Origin: Eubacterium sp.
GTDB lineage: Bacteria > Bacillota > Clostridia > Lachnospirales > Lachnospiraceae
Direction: 5' to 3'
Assembly (NCBI GenBank): GCA_024690665.1
Contig: JAILOU010000021.1
Coordinates: forward strand, 1-64,000
DNA: 64,000 bases
In this document: positions 16,430-26,200 of the stretch, piece after piece
Numbering within the stretch: the stretch's first letter is position 1
How the letters are laid out: every line of letters begins with the position of its first letter
The notes under the pieces: generated by a model
The model's input: the letters and a program-made list of their open reading frames with translations, nothing else
What the model was told of the DNA's origin: nothing
Databases searched by the model: none
Program-made: the position numbers and the translations under genes

Positions 16430-16890
16430 CTAGCCGGCTCCGGGAATCTCCACCTGCCTGGTTTAAACCTGCTTACGGGAACAACCTCTGGCCCGGAACC
16501 GCCCCTCACTGCAGTTTCGGTTGGAAACATCCAGCGACCGAGCCGGATACATTTTCGAACTGCACATCGAGAGCCGCCGGTTCTTTTCGAGCATCGATAG
16601 CGAGCAACGGGCGAACCGAGGCTGCCTCGGATAACGTAATGAAATGGCTTATTTGCGAAGCAGATTAGAAATGGAAGAATCGGAGGTGCAAGCTTGCTTG
16701 CAATTCCTCCGATTCTTTTATTTCGTAAGGTGTGCCAAAGGCACAGCAGCCATTTCATGTAATTTAATCACACCAATCCTAGCAGAACACGGTCGCCTGC
16801 GAGCGAATCAAACGATGCGCAAAAAAGAAGCGAACAGCGGCGGGTCGGTGCAGGCGAAAATAGTATGCCGGTGAGGGAGCGTCCCCCATC
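16430..16890 (-). repeat. Dispersed cloverleaf repeat R1, copy B (inverted)
   Basis: Reverse-complement copy of R1. Core at 16639-16758: outer stem ATGAAATGGCT / AGCCATTTCAT, a GCGAAGC hairpin (H3), a long H2 stem AAGAATCGGAGG / CCTCCGATTCTT around GCAAGC-like loop sequence, and GTGCC-AAA-GGCAC (H1). Compared with copy A the outer-stem and H2 bases differ on both sides of the stem, keeping pairing. It lies convergent to copy A and ends just before the thioesterase stop codon. Confidence 0.85.
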
Positions 16891-16904
16891 CAACCAAAAC
16901 AAAC

Positions 16905-17639
16905 CTACTTCTTATAGACCACAACGGCGCAATAGCAGTCGCCCTCGGCGCTATTTAGTGCAATCATGATAGCCCCATCCTCTAACTCATATCGAACAGG
17001 ACAAATCAAATCCCCTAACACAGCCTGTTTTTTATATTCCACACGCAGTTCGCGCAGTTTCAGATCCGATGGAAGGTAAGAAAATGCCATCTTGATATAC
17101 TGACCATTGTTGACATGATGATTGGTATCAAGCATATCACTAGAAACGGTAATCGGTTTAAGAGTTTCGCCGGTAAGATCAGTAGGAATCTTGATTTTAC
17201 GAGGAGCATAGTCCATATCAAGTTTTTCGCCGATGCCGTAAGCGTCTTTCATTTCTTGAGGAGCCCTTACGGGAGTCATGGATTCGGTGTTGATATGAGA
17301 CCAGACAGAATTGCCGTAGGCAAGACGATTGCCATTGGCGTCATCCAGGTAGAAATTACGATGTCCCCAAAAACCTTTGATGTCGTGAGCAATGGTGCCG
17401 ATGGTGACAACATCACCGCCGCCCGGCATATCGTTTATGATGATTTGCCAGAAGTTAACCATCCAGACAAGGTGATTTTCACGGGTGAAGCCGACACCGT
17501 AGCCGGCATCTTCCGCGTGGAAGATGGAGCAGTCCTGGAAGTAGTCCATTAGCCCTTGAACGGTTAATTTGTTGTTTTCATCGGATTCACTGTAGCGAAT
17601 CCGGGCTTCAAAGCTGTAGCTTTTGTCTTCATTAAACAT
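16905..17639 (-). CDS. Acyl-ACP thioesterase
   Basis: 244 residues of the bacterial acyl-ACP thioesterase (FatA/FatB-like, double hot-dog) family. The N-terminal hot-dog domain begins YSFEARIRYSESDENNKLTVQGLMDYFQDCS and the second domain carries the DTNHHVNNGQYI stretch, where N/H residues match the catalytic region of the family. It would release fatty acids from acyl-carrier protein. Its ATG overlaps the stop of the upstream gene by one base (TAATG), so the two are translationally coupled. Confidence 0.9.
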   Translation of the reverse strand: MFNEDKSYSFEARIRYSESDENNKLTVQGLMDYFQDCSIFHAEDAGYGVGFTRENHLVWMVNFWQIIINDMPGGGDVVTIGTIAHDIKGFWGHRNFYLDDANGNRLAYGNSVWSHINTESMTPVRAPQEMKDAYGIGEKLDMDYAPRKIKIPTDLTGETLKPITVSSDMLDTNHHVNNGQYIKMAFSYLPSDLKLRELRVEYKKQAVLGDLICPVRYELEDGAIMIALNSAEGDCYCAVVVYKK

Positions 17640-18082
17640 TATGCGTCCGCCTGCGAAGTCTCATCTGCCAGACCAAGCAGCCCTTTCAATTTGTTAGTTT
17701 CGCCGTCGCGCACCTCTTTGGTTAGCGTTCCGGTCTTGAAGATAATATCCTGCAGATGTAAGAATAATGCGAAGATCGTTTCGTTGTCGTCGGAGACAAA
17801 GTTAGTCTTCGAGCGATTGTTGTTGGTAACTTTACGGAAAATGCTCTGCTTAACAGCCATGGCAGAAAGCGAGCGGGCTTCCCAGCCATTTTTTTTAGCA
17901 TTTTGCAGATTCTTGGCCTTTAGAGCCAGGAGCCCCTTCTCCGATTGTTTGTAGATATCGGCCAGCACATCGCCGCCCGGAAATTGTTCCTTGAACTTGT
18001 CAAGTGTTCGCATAAGATCCTCCGGATTCATACCCGGAATATTAAAATTCTTTAAATGATTACGATTTGTAAAAAGCCCCAT
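17639..18082 (-). CDS. Uncharacterised 147-residue protein co-transcribed with the thioesterase
   Basis: I do not recognise this family. It is soluble and basic, with no signal peptide or membrane helix; the central part is Lys/Asn-rich and predicted helical, and the C terminus is a helical stretch ending LLGLADETSQADA. A GGAGGGAG site precedes the ATG at 18082. The one-base overlap with the thioesterase suggests a shared operon and perhaps a lipid-related or housekeeping role, which is inference only. Confidence 0.6.
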   Translation of the reverse strand: MGLFTNRNHLKNFNIPGMNPEDLMRTLDKFKEQFPGGDVLADIYKQSEKGLLALKAKNLQNAKKNGWEARSLSAMAVKQSIFRKVTNNNRSKTNFVSDDNETIFALFLHLQDIIFKTGTLTKEVRDGETNKLKGLLGLADETSQADA

Positions 18083-18199
18083 TCGTTCTCCCTCCGTTAA
18101 TTCGATGGAAAATATTATAACACAGAATTAGCTTTTTTCATTGTTGTTTGAACGGTTAAGTGCTAAAATAGGAAAAAAGTACGAGAAGGAGAGAGGCAA

Positions 18200-18547
18200 A
18201 TGACACTACAAGAATGTTATGAAGCAATCGGCGGCGATTATAATGATGTGATGGGCAGACTTCCAAAAGAAGATCTGATAGAGAAATTTCTAAAAAAATT
18301 TGCAGAAGGGGAAGAGTATCGGCAGTTACAAAAAGCAATTGAAGAAAAAGATCATAAAGAGATTTTTGCGACTTCACATACGATGAAAGGCGTCTGTGCG
18401 AATCTGGGATTAAAAGCCCTGTTTGAAGTTGTCTCACAATTGTGTGAATCTGTGCGTAACGGAGAACCAAAAGAAGACATTGCACCACTTGTAGAAGCTG
18501 TAAAAACGCAGTATTTAAGGATGGAGAAAAACGTCGCACAATTATAA
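18200..18547 (+). CDS. Single-domain Hpt (histidine phosphotransfer) protein
   Basis: 115 residues forming one helical Hpt domain. The phospho-accepting motif is SHTMKGVCANLG at about residues 59-70, with the usual His followed by T/S-x-K-G-x-x-x-x-L-G pattern. It would pass phosphate between response-regulator receiver domains, but no histidine kinase or receiver gene is adjacent. The chemotaxis receptor gene lies 229 bases downstream with its own promoter. A GGAGAGAGG site precedes the start. Confidence 0.82.
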   Translation: MTLQECYEAIGGDYNDVMGRLPKEDLIEKFLKKFAEGEEYRQLQKAIEEKDHKEIFATSHTMKGVCANLGLKALFEVVSQLCESVRNGEPKEDIAPLVEAVKTQYLRMEKNVAQL

Positions 18548-18551
18548 TAAT

Positions 18552-18650
18552 GGTGTATACCAGGTATACCTTTGGACCGGATATAGAATAGAATAGGGAA
18601 AAATGTATGATAATGCATACGAAATGTATGAAAAAATGCATAGATTTTCT
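18552..18650. promoter_or_regulatory. Inverted and direct repeats before the chemotaxis receptor promoter
   Basis: GTATACC-A-GGTATAC (about 18554-18568) is an almost gapless palindrome that could be a small hairpin or operator. Further right, AATGTATGATAATGCATA and AATGTATGAAAAAATGCATA are a direct repeat of about 18-20 bases. A role in controlling the receptor gene is inference. Confidence 0.35.
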
Positions 18651-18690
18651 GTGATTATACACAAAATAGGAAAATAGGACGATTTTTTGA

Positions 18691-18719
18691 TTGCAAAAGT
18701 ATAGGCAAATCCTTATAAT
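18691..18719 (+). promoter_or_regulatory. Sigma-A type promoter for the chemotaxis receptor
   Basis: TTGCAA (18691-18696), 17-base spacer, TATAAT (18714-18719), followed by an AGAAGGAG ribosome site before the ATG at 18776. Confidence 0.75.
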
Positions 18720-18775
18720 ATCAGGTAGGCTAGGAAATTCTATATCTAAAAGAAGGAGAAAGAGGGAAGTTTAAC

Positions 18776-20509
18776 ATGAAGAAAAGTATCGGAGCAAAAG
18801 TTTTTTTGTGGCTCATTATTATGGGCATCATCATGGCAGTGGTAATATTTATGAACATTTACTCACTGAAAAAGATTCAGATCAACAATGATACGATGTC
18901 AGGCTACATGGAAACTGAGCAGATTAAGGGCGATTTGTCGACAGCGTTCCAGCAGGCTCAGCTTTATGCAAACCTTTGCTACTTCAAGCAGGGAACAGAA
19001 GAGATTGATACCATGATTGAAAAACTTGGTGTTGCAATTGAGACAATGAACACAAATGCTGCAACGCTGACAGAAAAAGGAGAAAATCTTGCAAGTATAG
19101 AACCGGAAGTATCAGAGGCTATATTGACATGGATGGAAGGCGTGCAGTCATTTTCCGATTACTGCCAGAACATTCAAGACCTTGCCAGTGCAGGTGAGTT
19201 TGACAGTGTTATGGAACAGGTAAATGGAATCAAGGATGCCAAGACACCTGCAGAAGAAGCAGGAGCTGCTTATGATGAACTGATTGCGACAGAGCAGGCA
19301 GCAATGGAGAAGACATCTTCAGCACAGATCGCCAATTCCATTCGTTTGGATCTAATCTTACTGATTGTTTATATTATTATATTCGTGATTTCAATACTTA
19401 CCGTACAAAAGAAGGTTGCAAAACCTGCAAAAGAATCCGGTAAGATGATTGAAGATATTGTACAAAAACTTCAGAATAACGAAGGTGACTTAACAGAAAG
19501 ACTTCCGGTTAATTCGCAAGATGAAATCGGACAGATGTCTAACGGAATCAATGGATTTATCGAACAGCTTCAGGGCATTATGCTGACACTGAGAGAAGAT
19601 GCAGAAAACTTAAGTGCAGCAGCTGAGTCTGTAGCAACAGAAGTCGGAGAATCCAATGAAAATGCCAGCAATGTATCTGCTACCATGGAAGAGATGTCAG
19701 CAAGTATCGAAGAGATTTCTGCTACACTTGGACAGATTGCAGAAGGCAGCGACCACGTACTTGGCGATGTCAACAACATGAGCGAAAATGTTTCCAATGG
19801 TGTTGGACTTGTAAATGAAATTAAGGGCCGTGCAGCAACAATGCGTGCAGAGACCATCGAAGGAAAAGAAGGTACTTCAGAGTCTATGAACGAGATGCGC
19901 GATACTCTTACCGGTGCGGTTGAAGAAAGCCGTAGCGTAGAACAGATCAATGAACTGACAGGTGAAATCTTAAATATCGCATCTCAGACCAATCTTCTTG
20001 CACTGAATGCTTCTATCGAGGCAGCGCGTGCAGGTGAAGCAGGAAAGGGATTTGCGGTAGTAGCAGATGAGATTTCAAAACTGGCTGCAAACTCAGCAGA
20101 AACAGCAAATAATATCCAGGATATCTCTAATATGGTAACCGGAGCTGTTCAAAGACTGGCAGACAAGGCAGAAGAGATGCTGACCTTCATTGATGAAAAG
20201 GTTATGGAAGATTACGACAAGTTCGTAGAAGTTGTAGACCAGTATCGTGATGACGCTGAGAGCGTAAACGATATTATGGAAGAATTTGAGAGAAATACGC
20301 AGACAATTACAGAGACCATGGAAAGTATGAACATCGGTCTTAACGATGTATCTGTAGCAATCGGTGAAAATGCACAGGGTGTAACCTTAGTTGCACAAAG
20401 TACAGTTGAACTGGTACAGGCTATGGAGAATATCAAAGATGAAAGTAATACGAATCAGGAGATTTCTTCTCAGCTTAACGAAGAAGTTAACAAGTTCAAA
20501 AACTTATAA
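18776..20509 (+). CDS. Methyl-accepting chemotaxis protein
   Basis: 577 residues. An N-terminal membrane helix (~8-28), an extracytoplasmic four-helix-bundle sensor (~30-185), a second membrane helix (~188-210), HAMP (~212-265) and a cytoplasmic signalling domain. The conserved hairpin tip is at about residues 400-435 ([20 protein letters not shown], then [11 protein letters not shown]). It would signal to CheA/CheW; no other chemotaxis gene is in the window, so it is an orphan receptor. The ligand is not predictable. Confidence 0.93.
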   Translation: MKKSIGAKVFLWLIIMGIIMAVVIFMNIYSLKKIQINNDTMSGYMETEQIKGDLSTAFQQAQLYANLCYFKQGTEEIDTMIEKLGVAIETMNTNAATLTEKGENLASIEPEVSEAILTWMEGVQSFSDYCQNIQDLASAGEFDSVMEQVNGIKDAKTPAEEAGAAYDELIATEQAAMEKTSSAQIANSIRLDLILLIVYIIIFVISILTVQKKVAKPAKESGKMIEDIVQKLQNNEGDLTERLPVNSQDEIGQMSNGINGFIEQLQGIMLTLREDAENLSAAAESVATEVGESNENASNVSATMEEMSASIEEISATLGQIAEGSDHVLGDVNNMSENVSNGVGLVNEIKGRAATMRAETIEGKEGTSESMNEMRDTLTGAVEESRSVEQINELTGEILNIASQTNLLALNASIEAARAGEAGKGFAVVADEISKLAANSAETANNIQDISNMVTGAVQRLADKAEEMLTFIDEKVMEDYDKFVEVVDQYRDDAESVNDIMEEFERNTQTITETMESMNIGLNDVSVAIGENAQGVTLVAQSTVELVQAMENIKDESNTNQEISSQLNEEVNKFKNL

Positions 20510-20522
20510 TAGTCATACGAAG

Positions 20523-20552
20523 CAGCCCTTGCTAAGGCAGGGGCTGTTTTTT
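20523..20552 (+). terminator. Terminator after the chemotaxis receptor
   Basis: CAGCCC..TGC / GCA..GGGCTG stem followed by TTTTTTAT. Confidence 0.8.
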
Positions 20553-20595
20553 ATTTGCAAAGGTATATTGACATTTTACAAAAAAAGTGGATAAT

Positions 20596-20621
20596 AATAG
20601 TTGAACATATATTCAACTATT
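20596..20621. promoter_or_regulatory. ArsR/SmtB-type operator
   Basis: AATAGTTGAA-CATATA-TTCAACTATT is a perfect 10-6-10 palindrome 18 bases before the regulator ATG. It has the form of SmtB/CadC operators (imperfect 12-2-12 with TGAA...TTCA) and probably lets the downstream regulator repress its own operon until metal binds. Confidence 0.78.
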
Positions 20622-20638
20622 GAACAGGGGAGAAAATC

Positions 20639-20995
20639 ATGGCAGATAAAAAGTATGAGTGTAGCTGCGAAGTTATTCACGAAGAAGTTGTAGGTGAAGT
20701 ACAAAAGAATATGGATTCAGAGCGAAATTACCAGGATCTTGCAACGCTGTTTAAGATGTTTGGTGATCCGACCAGAGTGAAGATCTTGCATGCGCTCAGA
20801 CTTCATGAGATGTGTGTGTGCGATCTTGCCGCACTGCTTGGTGTTACAAAATCTGCAATCTCGCATCAGCTAAAGTCGCTTCGGCTTTCGAATCTGGTAC
20901 AAAACAGAAGAGAAGGACAGGTTGTATATTATTCTCTGGCAGATGCGCATGTAGAGATGATTTTGGATCTTGGAATGGAACATATTAACGAATAA
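20639..20995 (+). CDS. ArsR/SmtB-family metal-responsive repressor (CadC-like)
   Basis: 118 residues with a winged helix-turn-helix (TLFKMFGDPTRVKILHAL ... KSAISHQLKSLRLSNLV). Metal sites seen: an N-terminal C-S-C, a C-V-C at the start of helix 3 (alpha-3N site as in CadC, which senses Cd/Pb/Zn), and a C-terminal DAH...H..E pattern like the alpha-5 zinc site of SmtB/CzrA. It is first in an operon with a metal chaperone and a P-type ATPase, and a palindromic operator precedes it. Confidence 0.9.
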   Translation: MADKKYECSCEVIHEEVVGEVQKNMDSERNYQDLATLFKMFGDPTRVKILHALRLHEMCVCDLAALLGVTKSAISHQLKSLRLSNLVQNRREGQVVYYSLADAHVEMILDLGMEHINE

Positions 20996-21009
20996 GGAGA
21001 AGATTATTT

Positions 21010-21225
21010 ATGAAGAAAAAATTCAAATGTGAAATTGATTGTGCAGATTGTGCAGCTAAGGTAGAAACAGCAATTAAGAAAATCGACGGTGTTAATGACG
21101 CATCTGTAAATTTTTTGACACAGAAGTTTGTGCTTGATGCGGATGATGAACGATTTGAGGAAATCTTAGAGGAAGCTGAGAAGGTCGGAAGAAAGATTGA
21201 AAGTGACTTTGAAATTATAGGCTAA
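21010..21225 (+). CDS. Stand-alone heavy-metal-associated (HMA) domain protein
   Basis: 71 residues forming one ferredoxin-like HMA domain with the metal site D-C11-A-D-C14. It probably hands a soft metal ion to the P-type ATPase encoded next, which lacks its own N-terminal HMA domain. Spacing is 14 bases on each side, so it is in the middle of the operon. Confidence 0.85.
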   Translation: MKKKFKCEIDCADCAAKVETAIKKIDGVNDASVNFLTQKFVLDADDERFEEILEEAEKVGRKIESDFEIIG

Positions 21226-21238
21226 TCGAGGTGATTCG

Positions 21239-23110
21239 ATGAACAAAAAGCAAAAGAAGATGCGAAAAAGAATTATCATAGCCGGAATTATCTATGCGGC
21301 GCTATTTATACTGGATAAGACAGGTGTGTTAGAGGCGCTGCCGATCGTGGCAGCCGGAGCACTGTTCGCAGTTCCATATATCATTGTTGGCTATGATGTG
21401 GTGATTCGTTCTTTTAAAAGTATTCGAAACGGACAGGTCTTTAATGAATATTTTTTGATGATGGTGGCAACATTTGCGGCATTTGGAACCGGAGAGTTTT
21501 CAGAAGGCGTTGCGGTTATGTTGTTTTACCAGGTTGGAGAACTGTTCCAAAGCTACGCGGTCGGTCGTTCGAGGGCGTCTATTGCCGAGATGATGAGTAT
21601 CGCACCGGAATACGCCAATTTGCTGAAAGAAGACGGCAGCACTGAAGAAGTAGACCCGGAAGAAGTACATGTGGGAGACATTATTCTTGTGCGCGCCGGA
21701 GAGAAGATTCCGCTTGATGGGATTGTGCTTGAGGGCGAGTCATTTTTGGATACGGCTGCATTAACCGGAGAGTCGGTGCCGCGAAAGGTGACGGCCAAAG
21801 ATGAAGTCATCAGTGGCTGTGTGAACGGCGATGGAGTGCTCAAGATTCAGGCAGTTAAGGAATATGAAGATTCAACCGTTGCGAAGATATTAGACCTTGT
21901 GGAAAATGCAAGCAACAAAAAGTCGCGCATGGAGAACTTCATTACCCGTTTCGCCCGGTATTACACGCCGGTGGTAACAATCGGTGCTGTTATCCTGGCC
22001 TTTATTCCACCGCTGATATTACAAGGCGGACTCATTGACTGGATTCAAAGAGCGTGTATCTTCTTAATCGTATCGTGTCCGTGTGCACTTGTGATCTCTG
22101 TGCCACTCGGGTTCTTTGGCGGAATCGGAGCTGCATCGAAGATTGGAGTCCTTGTAAAGGGCAGTAACTTCTTAGAGGCAGCTGCGAACTTAAAGACGCT
22201 TGTATTTGACAAGACCGGAACGCTTACCAAAGGAGAGTTCAAGGTTACGAAACTGTGCCCGGCGCCGGGATATACGAAGGAAGAACTTCTTGAGATGGCA
22301 GCGCATGGGGAAGGCAATTCCACCCATCCGATTGCACAGTCGGTATGCGAGGCTTATACAGGAAATCTTGATATGTCGCGCGTTCACAGTGAAAATGAAG
22401 TCGCAGGTCATGGAATTATCGTAAACTATCAGGGAAAGCGTTTATACCTTGGAAATGACCGCATGATGGATGCACACAATATCATTTACGAGAAAAATGA
22501 GACCGTCGGAACCGTTATTTATGTGGCACATGATGGTGCGTATGTCGGCAGCATTGTCATCTCAGACGTAATCAAAGATGGTGCGGCGGATGCGATTCGT
22601 CAGATGAAACAGGTTGGAATAAGCAAGACGGTTATGCTGACCGGAGATCGAAGACAGGTAGCCGAAGATGTGCAAAGCCAGCTTGGGATTGATGAAGCTT
22701 ATTCACAGCTTTTGCCGGCGGATAAGGTAGAACGCGTTGAGGAGCTGCTTCAAAAGCGTGTAAACAATGAAAAACTTGGATTTGTCGGTGACGGAATCAA
22801 TGATGCGCCGGTTTTGATGAGAGCAGATGTCGGGATTGCCATGGGAAGTCTTGGCTCGGATGCCGCAATTGAAGCTGCTGATATCGTTTTGATGGATGAT
22901 GATATCCGTAAGATAGCAGCGATTGTAAGAATTGCGAGAAAAACGCAGCGAATTGTAAGACAAAATGTAATATTTGCCATTGGTGTGAAAGTGCTGGTGC
23001 TGATTTTGGGCGCTTGTGGACTTGCCAATATGTGGGAAGCAGTCTTTGCAGATGTAGGCGTGGCAGTGATTGCCATCTTAAATGCTATGCGCGCACTAAG
23101 AAACAAATAA
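21239..23110 (+). CDS. Heavy-metal translocating P1B-type ATPase (Cd/Zn/Pb type)
   Basis: 623 residues. Two N-terminal membrane helices, actuator TGES motif (LTGESVP), membrane metal site C280-P281-C282, phosphorylation motif D324-K-T-G-T, HP motif (STHPIAQ) and the hinge GDGINDAPVL. The CPC motif with the CadC-like regulator points to Zn/Cd/Pb export. It lacks an N-terminal metal-binding domain, which is supplied by the preceding 71-residue protein. No clear terminator follows; the next gene starts 110 bases downstream. Confidence 0.92.
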   Translation: MNKKQKKMRKRIIIAGIIYAALFILDKTGVLEALPIVAAGALFAVPYIIVGYDVVIRSFKSIRNGQVFNEYFLMMVATFAAFGTGEFSEGVAVMLFYQVGELFQSYAVGRSRASIAEMMSIAPEYANLLKEDGSTEEVDPEEVHVGDIILVRAGEKIPLDGIVLEGESFLDTAALTGESVPRKVTAKDEVISGCVNGDGVLKIQAVKEYEDSTVAKILDLVENASNKKSRMENFITRFARYYTPVVTIGAVILAFIPPLILQGGLIDWIQRACIFLIVSCPCALVISVPLGFFGGIGAASKIGVLVKGSNFLEAAANLKTLVFDKTGTLTKGEFKVTKLCPAPGYTKEELLEMAAHGEGNSTHPIAQSVCEAYTGNLDMSRVHSENEVAGHGIIVNYQGKRLYLGNDRMMDAHNIIYEKNETVGTVIYVAHDGAYVGSIVISDVIKDGAADAIRQMKQVGISKTVMLTGDRRQVAEDVQSQLGIDEAYSQLLPADKVERVEELLQKRVNNEKLGFVGDGINDAPVLMRADVGIAMGSLGSDAAIEAADIVLMDDDIRKIAAIVRIARKTQRIVRQNVIFAIGVKVLVLILGACGLANMWEAVFADVGVAVIAILNAMRALRNK

Positions 23111-23220
23111 ATGAGACAATTTTGAAATAAATTATTAAAAGAATATTAATACCCCTTCATTTAAACTCATGTTATTATAATGTTATGGTTATGAAATAAG
23201 CGAATGGAGGGGATATTTTT

Positions 23221-26200
23221 ATGAAAAAAAGAATTCTAACCACGATGATGTCGGGACTTTTGGCAGTGAGCCTGTTCCCGGCATCGACCTTCGCTACGAC
23301 AACGGATTCTGAAGAGAATACAGGGGATTCTTTGATCGAAGAAGGTGCCGAGTATGTTGAAGGAGAAGTAGTTGTCCTTTATAAGGACGGCAAGGTGACA
23401 ACGGAGGCGTCCGGCAGCGGAACACCGGAAGTTTCAGATGATTTTGGAAAGACGATGCAGTCACTTACGAAGTCATCAACTGAGAAGAAAGAAATTAAAA
23501 AAGAATTGAAGAATACGCTTTCCGATCAGAAGAAGATTTTGAAAAAATCATTGGGCGGTTCTTATGTTGTGGAAGATACGATTGTATTTGACGACGACAA
23601 TAAGAAGACAGACGATTTGGTTACCAGTGTGGTTTCTTCTGAGAAATATTCAACAGAAGAACTGGTAGAAAAACTGTCAGAGAATAGTGCTGTAGAGGTT
23701 GCGGAGCCAAACTACATTTTCAAAGCTACTGATACGACGGCTCCGACAGAGTCGCTGTCTGATGCGTATGCCGCAACAGAGCAGCACTTGGATGACATTC
23801 ATGCAGAGCAGCTGTGGGATAATTACACGGCAAGTGACAGCGAAGATGATGTTGTGGTTGCGGTTATTGATACCGGTGTTGACTATACACATGAGGATCT
23901 TAAAGATGTGATGTGGACGAATGATCTTGCACCATCGGTATTGGCCGGAGAGCACGGATATGATTTTATTAACAACGATGCATATCCAATGGATGACAAT
24001 GGACATGGTTCTCACTGCTCAGGCATTATTGCGGCTGAGGCAGATGGTGTCGGAATTGCCGGTGTTGCCAGCAAATCCGATGCTGTTAAAATTATGGGCG
24101 TAAAAGTGCTCGATGAAGAGGGTGGCGGAAATTATAGTACTATACTATCCGGATGGTACTATGTCATGCAGGCTTGTGCCAACGGCGTTAATGTAAAAGC
24201 TGCAAATTGCTCACTTGGAGGCTCCGCACACATAGAAATTATGGCAAATGTTATTGATGAGCTTGGCGAGACATATGGTGTGGTTAGCTGTGTTGCAGCA
24301 GGAAATGAGACTACAAATATTGACTATACTGCGATGTCTCCGGCCGAAGTTAATTCGGAATATGCTTTAACGGTTGCAGCGACTGAAGAGAGCGGAAATC
24401 TTGCAAGTTATTCTAATTATGGTGAGAAGAACGTGGATGTTGCAGCGCCGGGAACGAATATTGTTTCAAGTGTAAGTTACTATAACTATATGCCATATAT
24501 TTATGATGACGATCAGCTTGAGACAACGACAATGATTTATGGTGAGTTTTCGGATGACGACACTGCTACAGTCGTTGATGATACTAATAAAACGGTTACT
24601 CTTGATAATGTAAGTAATAATGTAACGGCATTTGGAACCGGTGTTGTAAAGACATCGACAGGTAGTACCGATAATGTAACATTGGCAAGTACGTCTGCGG
24701 AGGAGGATATCCTTAGCGGCGACACTTCAACACTTAAGTGGACGATTTCATCACCGACAGCAGGGGATGAGTATCTGCTGGTATTTCCAATTAGTGATTA
24801 TAGCAATGTGACAACAAGCGCGGCAGCCAATCTGTTATATAACGTAGATTGCTCGGAGGATGTTAACATAGAAGCAGGTGAATTTCTATATAATGCAAGC
24901 AGTGAGAATATAGAGTGCCTGGAAGATGAATATGGAGATCATCTATTAGTACAGCCATCGGATAAGACGATGAGTGATATCTGGCTCAATAGTAATATTG
25001 GTACGTCTGATAGTGAAGCCACTTTATATACCCAAAAAGAAGTGAGTGCTGCCAGCTCAGATTATGATAGTGTTGGTATTGGAATTAAGGTAACTGCATG
25101 CGGAACAGAGGATATCACAGTTCATCTTGAAGATGTGGCAATCACAAATGATTCTGAAGAATTAAACGCAAATGGTGATTCTGTAGTTGTAACCAGTTAT
25201 GGAAAATATGACTTGTATTCCGGAACTTCAATGGCAACACCTGTAGTAACCGGCGCAGTTGCAATGCTTGCAGTATGTAATCCATCTGCAAGTGCAGCAG
25301 ATTTGTGTGCAATGATTCGCGGAAATGTGGATACATCAAACAATCTTCAGGTTTCGACGGGAGGCTCGCTTGATTTTACGAATTACACATCAACTACAAC
25401 GGAGCAGGCTGTCATTACAAAGGCAAAGGTAAATACCTCTAAAAAGACCGTAACCTTAACCGGTAAGAATTTTGGTGATACGGCCGGTTCGGTATCTTAT
25501 TATGATATGAACGCGGAAGATTATGATGATTCAACTAGTGAGACAATAGCAATTGATTCTTCGGATGTTAGCTGGAGCGATAGCAAGATTGTAATCAGTG
25601 ACAGCAGCCTGATTGGTAAAAATGCGCAGATCATTTTGACAACCAGTGACAGTAATACGGTCAAATATGCGGATTATATGGTAAATGGCATGACAGAATT
25701 CACTGATGAAGGCGTTATTTCAATGCTTTCATCGATGGACGAGTGGGGCGATGAAGTGTATAGCGTACCTTCTATGCTGACCGGCAGCGATACGCTTCGG
25801 TTCTACGATAGCTATGGTGTTATCTATCAGTATGGTGATCTCGCCGAAGGAGTAGCCTATGGTGATGATTATTATGATGATGACAGCTATGATGAAGAAG
25901 GAAGTTCTGAGAGTAGTTATACATTAGAAGCAGATCCGGCTGATGCCTTAGATTCTTATGATTGTGAATCTAAATGGAATCTAAATGAAAGACAAGTATC
26001 AGGTGGTGTGGCAATTAAGAAGGTACTGGGAGTTGCGTACGATAAAGGTATTATTTATGAAGTGATTCAGGTTAATACTTGTAATACACAGCATTATCTC
26101 ATGGTTGGATATAACACTGATACTGCGAAATGGAAAGTTTACTATGACAGTTATGGAAAGAAAACGGCTAATATTCCATTTGCCCAGCTTTCTAGTACAA

